Assembly: GCA_937915785.1 (NCBI GenBank)
Contig: CALGGY010000154.1
Location: 1-14,534, forward strand
Source: an uncultured Bacteroidales bacterium
Lineage (GTDB): Bacteria > Bacteroidota > Bacteroidia > Bacteroidales > P3
Reading direction: 5' to 3'
Length of the DNA: 14,534 nt
The stretch's first letter is position 1, and the number at the start of each line of letters is the position of its first letter. The notes beneath the pieces were generated by a model. It had not been told where the DNA came from and did no database searches. It worked only from the letters and a program-made list of their open reading frames with translations. The position numbers and the translations under genes were made by a program. Of this stretch, positions 1 to 6,555 are shown in pieces.

Positions 1-66
1 TCCCATTTTATTTTATCAACTATATTTTAGAAAAAACGTTTTGGACACTATTGGTTTTTTTGCCAA

Positions 67-74
67 TATTTTTG
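67..74 (+). promoter_or_regulatory. Possible -7 element upstream of the first gene
   Basis: TATTTTTG fits the Bacteroidota -7 consensus TAnnTTTG. The nearest upstream TTTG (40-43) leaves a 23-base spacer, longer than the usual 19-21, so support is weak. TACCTTTG at 119-126 also fits, but its nearest TTTG (89-92) is 26 bases away. Either would serve the gene starting at 182. Confidence 0.3.
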
Positions 75-181
75 TACACTATGCTTCGTTTGCACCTCGC
101 AAACTCCGCTTTTACACTTACCTTTGCCAAAAAACGCGCCCACTTACGTACTACCGGCGGCAAAACGGCGTTATAAGTGCG

Positions 182-1447
182 ATGAAAAGATTTGCCGTCA
201 TATTATGCCTTGTGTGCCTTGCCATTCAGGTTTTTGCCACACGCCTGCTTATTCCCATGGACGATGTGCAGAAAAATCACCTGAAGGCCTATGGCATAGC
301 CTATTGGGTGCTGCAGCGCGATGTGGAGGTGTCGTGGCTTTTGAACTACCGAGGCGGTTCTTTTCTTATGGATTATCACGAAGTTATCGAAAAGGAGTGC
401 CGTTTGCGCGGCGTATCCTGCGAGCTACTTGCCGATGGGCAGTCAGCAAACATACTCACCACCATTGCCGACCCCGCCGTTAATATGGACGCCGTGCGGC
501 TTCAGAAAGCTCCCAAGATAGCGGTGTACTCGCCAAAAAACAAACTGCCGTGGGACGATGCCGTAACTCTTGTGCTCACCTACGCCGAAATTCCCTACGA
601 CGTGGTTTACGATGCCGAGGTGATGAACGGCGTGCTGCCGATCTACGACTGGCTGCACCTTCACCACGAGGATTTCACCGGACAATTCGGCAAATTTTGG
701 GGCAGCTACCGTTCCAAACAGTGGTATATCGACGATGTCAAGGCACAGACGGCCACCGCCAACGAGTTCGGTTTTGCCAAGGTGTCGCAGCTCAAGTTGG
801 CGGTGGTGCACAAAATACGCGATTTCGTGGCAGGCGGTGGCTTCCTCTTTGCCATGTGCTCGGCGCCCGACAGCTACGATATAGCCCTTGCCGCCGAAGG
901 GGTGGACATCTGCGAAACAATGTTCGACGGCGACCCCATGCAACCCGACGCACAACAGTGGCTCGACTACTCCAAAACCTTCGCTTTCAAGGATTTCCAT
1001 ATTGTCACCAACCCTGTGGAATATGAGGTTTCGGACATCGACATCAATCAGCAGCAGCGCCGTGGCAAGGTGTCGGAACAAAACGACTTTTTCTCGTTGT
1101 TCGAATTTTCGGCCAAGTGGGACTGGGTGCCCACAATGCTCACGCAAAACCACACACGCATCATCAAAGGCTTTATGGGACAGTCCACGGCTTTCCGCCG
1201 GCAGTTCGTGAAATCGGGAGTGGTGATACTTGCCGAAAACAAAGCCCTCGACGAGGTGCGATACCTTCATGGCACCTACGGTAAAGGCACTTGGACTTTT
1301 CTTGGCGGACACGACCCCGAGGACTACCAGCACTATGTGGGCGACCCACCCACCGATTTGTCGCTTTACCCCAATTCGCCAGGTTATAGACTGATTTTGA
1401 ATAATATATTGTTTCCCGCAGCAAAAAAAGAGAAACATAAAACATAA
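182..1447 (+). CDS. Secreted protein of a Bacteroidota family often labelled 'asparagine synthetase B'
   Basis: The start is ATG 182, giving 421 residues. The frame stays open back to position 41, but only from 182 does the protein begin with a signal peptide (basic start, hydrophobic residues 4-19, then FA-T). The exported part has alternating strand/helix segments around residues 111-145 (KIAVYSPKNK, IPYDVVYD), a DWLHLHHED motif at about 156-164, and a GGGFLFAMCS segment at 218-227 with Cys226. GGHDPEDY lies near the C-terminus. These resemble the layout of class I glutamine-amidotransferase-like or ThuA-like folds; that is my inference. From memory, homologues in Bacteroidales are often named asparagine synthetase B. 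I see neither an N-terminal nucleophile Cys nor the SGGxDS ATP-pyrophosphatase loop of AsnB, and a signal peptide does not suit a cytosolic enzyme. Function unknown. Confidence 0.8.
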   Translation: MKRFAVILCLVCLAIQVFATRLLIPMDDVQKNHLKAYGIAYWVLQRDVEVSWLLNYRGGSFLMDYHEVIEKECRLRGVSCELLADGQSANILTTIADPAVNMDAVRLQKAPKIAVYSPKNKLPWDDAVTLVLTYAEIPYDVVYDAEVMNGVLPIYDWLHLHHEDFTGQFGKFWGSYRSKQWYIDDVKAQTATANEFGFAKVSQLKLAVVHKIRDFVAGGGFLFAMCSAPDSYDIALAAEGVDICETMFDGDPMQPDAQQWLDYSKTFAFKDFHIVTNPVEYEVSDIDINQQQRRGKVSEQNDFFSLFEFSAKWDWVPTMLTQNHTRIIKGFMGQSTAFRRQFVKSGVVILAENKALDEVRYLHGTYGKGTWTFLGGHDPEDYQHYVGDPPTDLSLYPNSPGYRLILNNILFPAAKKEKHKT

Positions 1448-1452
1448 TATGA

Positions 1453-1611
1453 TAAAACAAAAAAGTACATATAATGTGTCGGAGGCACAACACTTAAATA
1501 ACCCCGCACAAGGAACGCAGTGTGGGGATGTAAAACAAAAAAGTACATATAATGTGTCGGAGACACAACACTTAAATAACCCCGCACAAGGAACGCAGTG
1601 TGGGCATGTAA
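1453..1611 (+). repeat. Two tandem copies of a 78-bp repeat, each with two hairpins
   Basis: Copy 1 is 1453-1530 and copy 2 is 1531-1608, with the match continuing for three bases. They differ at two positions: G/A in the first hairpin and G/C near the right end. In each copy a 6-bp stem TGTGTC / GACACA with loop GGA (1475-1489 and 1553-1567) is followed by a C-rich stem. The second stem pairs CCCCGCAC with GTGTGGGG (1502-1509 with 1520-1527) and contains one G-T pair. The G/A difference keeps the first stem paired (T-G in copy 1, T-A in copy 2). The G/C change removes only the outermost pair of the second stem in copy 2. The unit is 26 codons long and open in the frame of the downstream gene. 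It looks like a REP-like extragenic element rather than coding sequence. Confidence 0.85.
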
Positions 1612-1631
1612 GAAATATAAAATCCTCTCAA

Positions 1632-3101
1632 ATGAAAAAAATAGCAATTGTAGCTCTAATGCTATGTATTTCAACACTGTCCATAGCTCAAGTATGGCAG
1701 GTTTTCAACACGCAGAACAGCGACATCAACGGCAACACGGTTCTTGCCCTTGCCACCGATCGCAAAGGTGCCAAGTGGATAGGTACCAGCGAGGGATTGA
1801 ACCGCTTTTCGGGCAACAACTGGAAAGATTATGCAATGTTCAACAAAAAGCTGAAAGGCCAGTTTGTGAACTGCCTTACCATCGATAAAAAAGGCATACT
1901 TTGGGTCGGTACCGACGACCACGGTGTTATCGAGTTCGACGGCACACACTGGAAGGAACACGAAGCGGAGACGCGGCGTCTGAAAATGAAATTCATACGC
2001 ACAATAGCCATCGACGAGAACGATGTAAAATGGATTGGTGTAACTCTTGGAGGACTTGTGCGGTACGACAACAAGAAATGGGACCTTATGTCCACCAAAA
2101 ACTGCAGTTTGGTGAGCGATTTCATACTCTGCATCACCCTCGACGACCAAGGCAACAAGTGGATTGGCACCAACGAGGGCGTTTCGGTGCTCGACAAAAA
2201 CGGCTACTGGAAAAGCTACAAACCAACTAACAGCCAGTTGCCCGACAAAATTGTTCCCGGCATAGCTATCGACAAGAACGGTGTGAAATGGATGGCCACA
2301 CTTGGCGGACTATGCTCTTTCGACGGCGAAAACTGGACCGTTTACAATACCAAAAACAGTCGCATTCCCAGCAATCAGGTGAACAGTCTGGCCTTTGACA
2401 AAAACGGCGTGCTGTGGCTCACCACCGACAAGGGGGTTACCGCCTTCGACGGCAAATATTGGGTTACCTACACCACTCAGAACAGCCCGCTTCCGTCCAA
2501 CGTTATACAAAATATCACCATCGACGACCAGAACAACAAATGGTTTGGCACCGATTTCTACGGCATCACCTGTTTTTCGGGATTTACTATTGCCGGACGC
2601 GTGGTGGACGATTTCGGGCAGGGAATGCAGGGCATCACTGTGCAGGCCGGCAGCCAGAAAGTGAAAACCGATGCGCAGGGCAACTACCGTATCGACGTTA
2701 AAAATGGTTCCGCACTTTCGGTGAAACCAATCATCGCCGACCGCGAGTTCTCTCCTGCCGAGCACTCGTTCAGCAGCGTGTCGTCGTTCCAGCTGGGCAA
2801 AAACTTTGTGGTAACTACGCCGCAGACGGCCTCCAACGAGAAAGTTTATATCGCACCTCATCTGGAGGAAGGATACATTTCCGTTTCTTTCGAAAGTGCT
2901 GTGGCCAATGTGGAAATCCTCGACGACAATGGCGAAAGCGTCCTCACCGTTGACCAATACAAGAAAGGCAAGCGTATCATTATCCCCAAGGACGTGTTGG
3001 CCAAGCCTTTCCATGTGGTGATACGTACCAAAAAAGGTGTGCGCAGCATAAAACTCACCCCCGAAGGCAAGAAAGCCTCGTCGAAGGACCGCAAGAAATA
3101 G
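1632..3101 (+). CDS. Secreted seven-bladed propeller protein with a carboxypeptidase-regulatory-like domain
   Basis: 489 residues from ATG 1632. The frame is open upstream through the 78-bp repeats to 1449, but only this ATG gives an N-terminal signal peptide (MKKIAIVALM to about residue 19). Residues 21-316 contain seven repeats of about 42 residues with the Reg_prop pattern, such as 'KWIGTSEGLNRF', 'LWVGTDDHGV' and 'KWFGTDFYGI'. The N-terminal strand (VFNTQNSDIN) resembles the last strand of the repeats (TTQNSPLPSN), as expected if it closes a seven-bladed propeller. Residues ~318-375 (AGRVVDDFGQGMQGITV, TDAQGNYRIDV) match carboxypeptidase regulatory-like beta-sandwich domains. The C-terminus (about 400-475) is another beta-rich module resembling secretion-tail folds, followed by a very basic tail. 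Such propellers usually form the sensor half of hybrid two-component systems, but no transmembrane or kinase part follows here. Probably periplasmic or surface-exposed; ligand unknown. Confidence 0.85.
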   Translation: MKKIAIVALMLCISTLSIAQVWQVFNTQNSDINGNTVLALATDRKGAKWIGTSEGLNRFSGNNWKDYAMFNKKLKGQFVNCLTIDKKGILWVGTDDHGVIEFDGTHWKEHEAETRRLKMKFIRTIAIDENDVKWIGVTLGGLVRYDNKKWDLMSTKNCSLVSDFILCITLDDQGNKWIGTNEGVSVLDKNGYWKSYKPTNSQLPDKIVPGIAIDKNGVKWMATLGGLCSFDGENWTVYNTKNSRIPSNQVNSLAFDKNGVLWLTTDKGVTAFDGKYWVTYTTQNSPLPSNVIQNITIDDQNNKWFGTDFYGITCFSGFTIAGRVVDDFGQGMQGITVQAGSQKVKTDAQGNYRIDVKNGSALSVKPIIADREFSPAEHSFSSVSSFQLGKNFVVTTPQTASNEKVYIAPHLEEGYISVSFESAVANVEILDDNGESVLTVDQYKKGKRIIIPKDVLAKPFHVVIRTKKGVRSIKLTPEGKKASSKDRKK

Positions 3102-3139
3102 TACAAGTTTTTTTTGAGGACAAACTCACAATACTGTCA

Positions 3140-3862
3140 TTACAACTTGTCATCAATATTGTTCCAGAGGTACAAGTCTTTTGTAAGGTTGTAGTATTGT
3201 TCGGAATATTGTCCGTTTTCGTCGTATATGGCTAATTGCGACACCGTTGGTTTTGCCGTTTCCGTCGGTTTTAAGACAAATACTGTTCGCAAAGGTTTTT
3301 TCCAGATTTTGCTGTATATCAACACTTTGTTTATGCAATGCAGGCCTGCGCATTTTGCTGTGGCGATAAAGTTTCCTACCTCAGTGCAAGGCAGTATGGC
3401 GGTGAAAGTGCCGTTTGGCGAGAGCAACTGTACTACCGATGCGGCAAGTTCATCGAAAGGCAGGTTGTTGTTGTGCCGTGCCTTGTTGCGCACTTCCGAT
3501 GCACTTCTCAGCGATTTTTCGAAGTAGGGAGGATTGCTCACAATGCAGTCGTATTTCCTGTTGGTTGAGCTTGCAAACTGCTGCACAGTGGTTTCAAGCA
3601 CTTCGAGCCTGCCGCTCCACGGCGAAGCCTCGAAATTGCCCCAAGCACATCGTGCACTGGCTTTGTCGGGTTCCACGGCATCGATAGTGGCAGTCCCGTT
3701 GCGTTGAGCCATTATCAGGGCCACCACACCGCAACCGGTGCCGATGTCCAATATTGCCGAGGCATGGCTTACATCGGCTATGGCGCCGAGCAACACGGCA
3801 TCGGTACCCACTTTCATTGTGGCACCCTCGTCGCAAATGCTGAATTGTTTGAACCGGAACAC
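3140..3862 (-). CDS. trmN6: tRNA1(Val) (adenine(37)-N6)-methyltransferase, TrmN6/YfiC family
   Basis: 240 residues. It is a class I SAM-dependent methyltransferase of the family that makes N6-methyladenosine at position 37 of tRNA-Val. The sequence opens with FKQFSICDEGATMKVGTDAV, the conserved N-terminal signature of YfiC-type enzymes. The SAM-binding loop DIGTGCG is at 39-45, an acidic residue at the end of strand 2 (AVEPD) follows, and the catalytic SNPPYF is at 109-114. The start codon is GTG (3862-3860). No ATG or GTG lies upstream before an in-frame stop, so the alternative start is excluded. It lies downstream of the exb operon on the same strand, past that operon's terminator. I see no TAnnTTTG promoter in the short gap, so it may depend on read-through or a non-consensus promoter. 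The gene is convergent with the propeller gene. Confidence 0.88.
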   Translation of the reverse strand: MFRFKQFSICDEGATMKVGTDAVLLGAIADVSHASAILDIGTGCGVVALIMAQRNGTATIDAVEPDKASARCAWGNFEASPWSGRLEVLETTVQQFASSTNRKYDCIVSNPPYFEKSLRSASEVRNKARHNNNLPFDELAASVVQLLSPNGTFTAILPCTEVGNFIATAKCAGLHCINKVLIYSKIWKKPLRTVFVLKPTETAKPTVSQLAIYDENGQYSEQYYNLTKDLYLWNNIDDKL

Positions 3863-3925
3863 TTCTTTTAGTAATTTGTAATGTGTTGCTTGTTTTATGG
3901 TTTATGTTGTGACTTGAAATCAATT

Positions 3926-3957
3926 AAAAAAGGCAAAGAGCGTAGCCGTTCTTTGCC
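3926..3957 (-). terminator. Rho-independent terminator of the exb operon
   Basis: GGCAAAGA pairs perfectly with TCTTTGCC. The stem extends to 11 pairs through one G-T and two C-G pairs, with a four-base loop (TAGC). On the minus strand it is followed by six T (3931-3926). It lies just past the stop codon of the last exbD gene. Confidence 0.9.
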
Positions 3958-3984
3958 TTTATAGTGTAGTGTTCAGGAGCTTGC

Positions 3985-4446
3985 TTATTTGGCTCTACGC
4001 GATGTGGTGTAGATAAGTTTGAAAGCTCCGTTTTTGCGCAGTTCCTGCTTGATGTCGGAAATGGTACCCATTCTCACCTCTTTGTCGGCCTTGATGGCAG
4101 TGGAGAGGAATGGACGGTCGGCCTCGTTGTGGCTTGCGCGTTCCGATTCAACAAAATCAGCGATGTTAGAAACTTCGGCTATTTCATCATTGAGTTGGAT
4201 ACGAGGTTCCGAGCCGTATTTCTGAGGTTCCAGCGGAACACCAACGTTGATGTAGCTTACCAGCGACTTCTTTTCCAGTTTCTGCACTTCGGTAGCTTGC
4301 GGTACAGTGATTTTCACTATCAGCGAGCTTTCTCTCATGGTTGTAATCACCATAAAGAAGAACAGCAGCATGAAAATGATGTCGGACATCGAGCCCATGT
4401 TCAAGCCTGGGGTACCTTTGTCGTTTTTCTTTTTGAATCGTGCCAT
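3985..4446 (-). CDS. exbD: ExbD/TolR-family biopolymer transporter, second paralogue
   Basis: 153 residues, close to the usual ExbD length. A basic cytoplasmic N-terminus leads into GTPGLNMGSMSDIIFMLLFFFMV, one transmembrane helix carrying the essential aspartate (Asp22, equivalent to the proton-pathway Asp of ExbD). A periplasmic domain follows, ending KLIYTTSRR. ExbD works with ExbB as the proton-driven stator that energises TonB. Its ATG overlaps the TAA of the preceding exbD by one base (TAATG at 4446), which implies translational coupling. A terminator follows directly. TolR is the alternative assignment, since the two families are hard to separate by sequence alone. Confidence 0.9.
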   Translation of the reverse strand: MARFKKKNDKGTPGLNMGSMSDIIFMLLFFFMVITTMRESSLIVKITVPQATEVQKLEKKSLVSYINVGVPLEPQKYGSEPRIQLNDEIAEVSNIADFVESERASHNEADRPFLSTAIKADKEVRMGTISDIKQELRKNGAFKLIYTTSRRAK

Positions 4447-5024
4447 TATTTGTTTCCTCCTATTTTAGTGGGTTCGGCTTCGGATATGGCAACAGGTATG
4501 GCTTTGTCGATGGCTTCTTGTTGTGCCGAAGAGGCATCGGCGTAAGCTTTGCCAAATTTTATGTGGCATAGCTCGTCGCGCATCTCGTTGACGGCTGCGG
4601 TAAGTTCGTTCTGTACCTGTATGTACATATCGTATGAAGTGCCCCTGTCGTTTTGCAGGGAGATAACTCCTTTGGAGACTTTGTATGTGCCCAGCAGCGG
4701 AATGTCCATCTCCATCTTTTCGGGAAGATCCTCACGATCCTGAGGGTTGCCCAAAAAGTCTTTGGCACGGGTCTTAAGATCCTTGATGTCACCAATTTCC
4801 CCGTCGAAAAGCAACGCGTCGTGGCTGTTTATCTTCACAACGAAAATGTTCCTTTTGTGTATCTCAGGCTTGTCTTCCTGATTTTCGGGAGCAGGTGGTG
4901 GCAAACGTCTCGAAATACCCATGTCCGTGTTTATTGACGATGTCATAAGGAAGAACGTCAACAACAGGAACGAGATATCCGCCATTGAGCTGGTGTTTAA
5001 TCCGGGTGTTGATCTTTTTGCCAT
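4446..5024 (-). CDS. exbD: ExbD/TolR-family biopolymer transporter, long paralogue
   Basis: 192 residues, about 40-50 longer than typical ExbD. The N-terminus (STPGLNTSSMADISFLLLTF) contains the single membrane helix with conserved Asp16. A proline-rich hinge (RRLPPPAPE) follows, then the periplasmic domain. The extra length is partly an insert around residues 85-120, partly a C-terminal tail rich in Ala, Glu and Asp after about residue 160. Pairs of unequal ExbD paralogues are common in Bacteroidota Exb operons and may assemble as a heterodimer; that is inference. It starts 7 bases after the stop of the four-helix membrane gene and overlaps the next exbD by one base. Confidence 0.9.
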   Translation of the reverse strand: MAKRSTPGLNTSSMADISFLLLTFFLMTSSINTDMGISRRLPPPAPENQEDKPEIHKRNIFVVKINSHDALLFDGEIGDIKDLKTRAKDFLGNPQDREDLPEKMEMDIPLLGTYKVSKGVISLQNDRGTSYDMYIQVQNELTAAVNEMRDELCHIKFGKAYADASSAQQEAIDKAIPVAISEAEPTKIGGNK

Positions 5025-5031
5025 AAATCAA

Positions 5032-5460
5032 TTATTTTTTTATTAGTTTTGCAACCTCTACATACACAATGGATAGTATGGAGGCAAAGAACAGGATGTA
5101 TACCGAGATACAGGCTGCTCCAACAAGTTTCGAACCACTTTCTGTGATGTCGAATTTTTCAAGCATTGTGGCCGATACGTCTGTGCCGCTGGACAAAATC
5201 CATGCAATAGCGAATATTACGCAAAGTATTGCTGCCACTATAAGGGTCTTGAAAAAGGATTTTTTGTTTGTCCATAAAAGTTTCACAAAAGTGGCCAATG
5301 CTGCAACAATGGCTATGCCTACAAGGCAGTACACGATGACAGATGCGACATCGAACATGCCACCTTTACCATTTGCTGCAAATAATACGGCAAATACGCT
5401 TGCAATGATGGCTACTGCCAATACCGCAAATAATATTATCTTATTAGATTTTTCTTGCAT
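5032..5460 (-). CDS. Four-helix inner-membrane protein in the Exb operon, function unknown
   Basis: 142 residues. Four hydrophobic segments are visible: about residues 7-28 (IILFAVLAVAIIASVFAVLF), 37-62, 70-90 (TLIVAAILCVIFAIAWILSS) and 112-137. Short polar connections and a lysine-rich end (KLIKK) complete it. There is no signal-peptide cleavage motif and no enzymatic motif that I can see. It lies between exbB (52 bases upstream) and the first exbD (7 bases downstream), so it is almost certainly cotranscribed with the motor genes. Its position suggests a role in assembly or gating of the ExbB-ExbD complex, or membrane anchoring; this rests on context only. I do not recognise a named family. 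Confidence 0.8.
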   Translation of the reverse strand: MQEKSNKIILFAVLAVAIIASVFAVLFAANGKGGMFDVASVIVYCLVGIAIVAALATFVKLLWTNKKSFFKTLIVAAILCVIFAIAWILSSGTDVSATMLEKFDITESGSKLVGAACISVYILFFASILSIVYVEVAKLIKK

Positions 5461-5512
5461 AACAGTTTAAGGATTAAAAGGTTAATACTTGTTTTCGGTT
5501 CTCCTTACACTA

Positions 5513-6331
5513 TTATCTTTTGTATTTTACCAAAATGTCCATGAAAGTGATGGAACCGTCTTCCATTTGGTTTACAAGGCTTTCTATTTTGCTAACGATG
5601 TAGTTGTAGAATATCTGAAGGATGATAGCTACGATAAGACCGAACACGGTTGTAAGCAGAGCCACTTTCATACCGCCGGCAACAACGGTCGGGCTGATAT
5701 CACCAGCTGCTTCGATATCATCGAATGCCTGTACCATTCCGATCACAGTTCCCAAGAATCCGAAGGAAGGTGCAAGGGCGATGAAAAGGGCAATCCATGT
5801 AAGGTTGCTTTCCAAGCGGGCCATTTGTACGCCACCGTACGATGTGATGGCTTTTTCAACGTTTTCCAGACCTTCGTCAACGCGGTCCAGACCTTGGTAG
5901 AATATGCTGGCCACAGGACCTCTGGTGTTGCGGCAAAGTTCCTTGGCTCCGTTGTAGTCGCCTTTGGAAACGTTGTCTTCGATGCCGGAGAGGAGTTTTT
6001 TCACGTTTGAAGTAGCCATGTTCAGGTAGAGGATACGTTCTATAACCAATGCCATGCCGAATATCAAGCAGAGGAGCACAGGGGTCATCCAGCCTGCACC
6101 ACCTTGTATGTATTTCTCTTTCAGCACTTGGTGGAAAGATTTTGTTTCGTTCACATCTTCGGCGGGAGCAGCTTCTTCTACCGGTGCAGCGGCTTGCTCG
6201 TCAACCTGTTCGGTGGCGGCAACAGTGGTGTCGCCCTCTGTAGCGGCGGTTTTCTCTTGTGCGTTTACGCTGTTTACATTCATAAATGTCAGCAGTCCTG
6301 CTATTGACAATAATGCGATTACTTTTTTCAT
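5513..6331 (-). CDS. exbB: MotA/TolQ/ExbB proton channel family protein
   Basis: 272 residues. After an N-terminal signal-like hydrophobic segment (1-24) comes a low-complexity stretch rich in Ala, Glu and Thr (about 25-63). The ExbB core follows: a membrane helix at about 80-100 (GWMTPVLLCLIFGMALVIE), a cytoplasmic region, and two more helices around 173-200 and 222-247. The conserved part includes APSFGFLGTVIGMVQAF and SPTVVAGGMKVALLTTVFGL, typical of TolQ/ExbB. It forms the pentameric channel around ExbD and passes energy to TonB. It is the first gene of the operon exbB, four-helix gene, exbD, exbD, and has its own promoter. The N-terminal signal plus acidic Ala-rich extension is common in Bacteroidota ExbB and absent from E. 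coli ExbB. Confidence 0.93.
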   Translation of the reverse strand: MKKVIALLSIAGLLTFMNVNSVNAQEKTAATEGDTTVAATEQVDEQAAAPVEEAAPAEDVNETKSFHQVLKEKYIQGGAGWMTPVLLCLIFGMALVIERILYLNMATSNVKKLLSGIEDNVSKGDYNGAKELCRNTRGPVASIFYQGLDRVDEGLENVEKAITSYGGVQMARLESNLTWIALFIALAPSFGFLGTVIGMVQAFDDIEAAGDISPTVVAGGMKVALLTTVFGLIVAIILQIFYNYIVSKIESLVNQMEDGSITFMDILVKYKR

Positions 6332-6393
6332 GATAATCTAATTTGTTAATTATTAAATTGTTACTTATTTTTGTTTTTTCTTGGTTTATTCTG

Positions 6394-6424
6394 CAAAAAT
6401 ACCAATATATTTTCAACAAACAAA
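6394..6424 (-). promoter_or_regulatory. Promoter of the exb operon
   Basis: On the minus strand TTTG (6424-6421) is followed by 19 bases and TATTTTTG (6401-6394), matching the Bacteroidota consensus. The start of exbB is 62 bases downstream. The rest of the 224-base gap (6332-6555) is strongly T-rich on the plus strand; I see no hairpin that would terminate the polyprenyl synthase transcript. Confidence 0.75.
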
Positions 6425-6555
6425 GGTTTTTTTTATTTTTTTTGATTTTTTTTGTTTTGCTGTTTTGTAAAATATTGTTTTGTAGGGTTTTATTTTTTTT
6501 GTCGCTTTATTTTTGTTTGTTCAAAACAGTAGCGTTTCTTGGTGGGGGTGGCGAT

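Noticed and set aside
50..67. ATTGG...CCAAT hairpin near the left end
   Set aside because: Five A/T-rich pairs around a T-rich loop; too weak to call a terminator or operator.
443..1438. 331-codon open frame antisense to the first gene
   Set aside because: The sense frame has a signal peptide and recognisable family sequence. The antisense product is rich in His, Val and Gly with no motif, typical of a shadow caused by codon bias.
3102..3139. Possible bidirectional terminator between the convergent propeller and trmN6 genes
   Set aside because: Only ACAAGTT/AACTTGT about 35 bases apart could pair, too loose a loop for a terminator.
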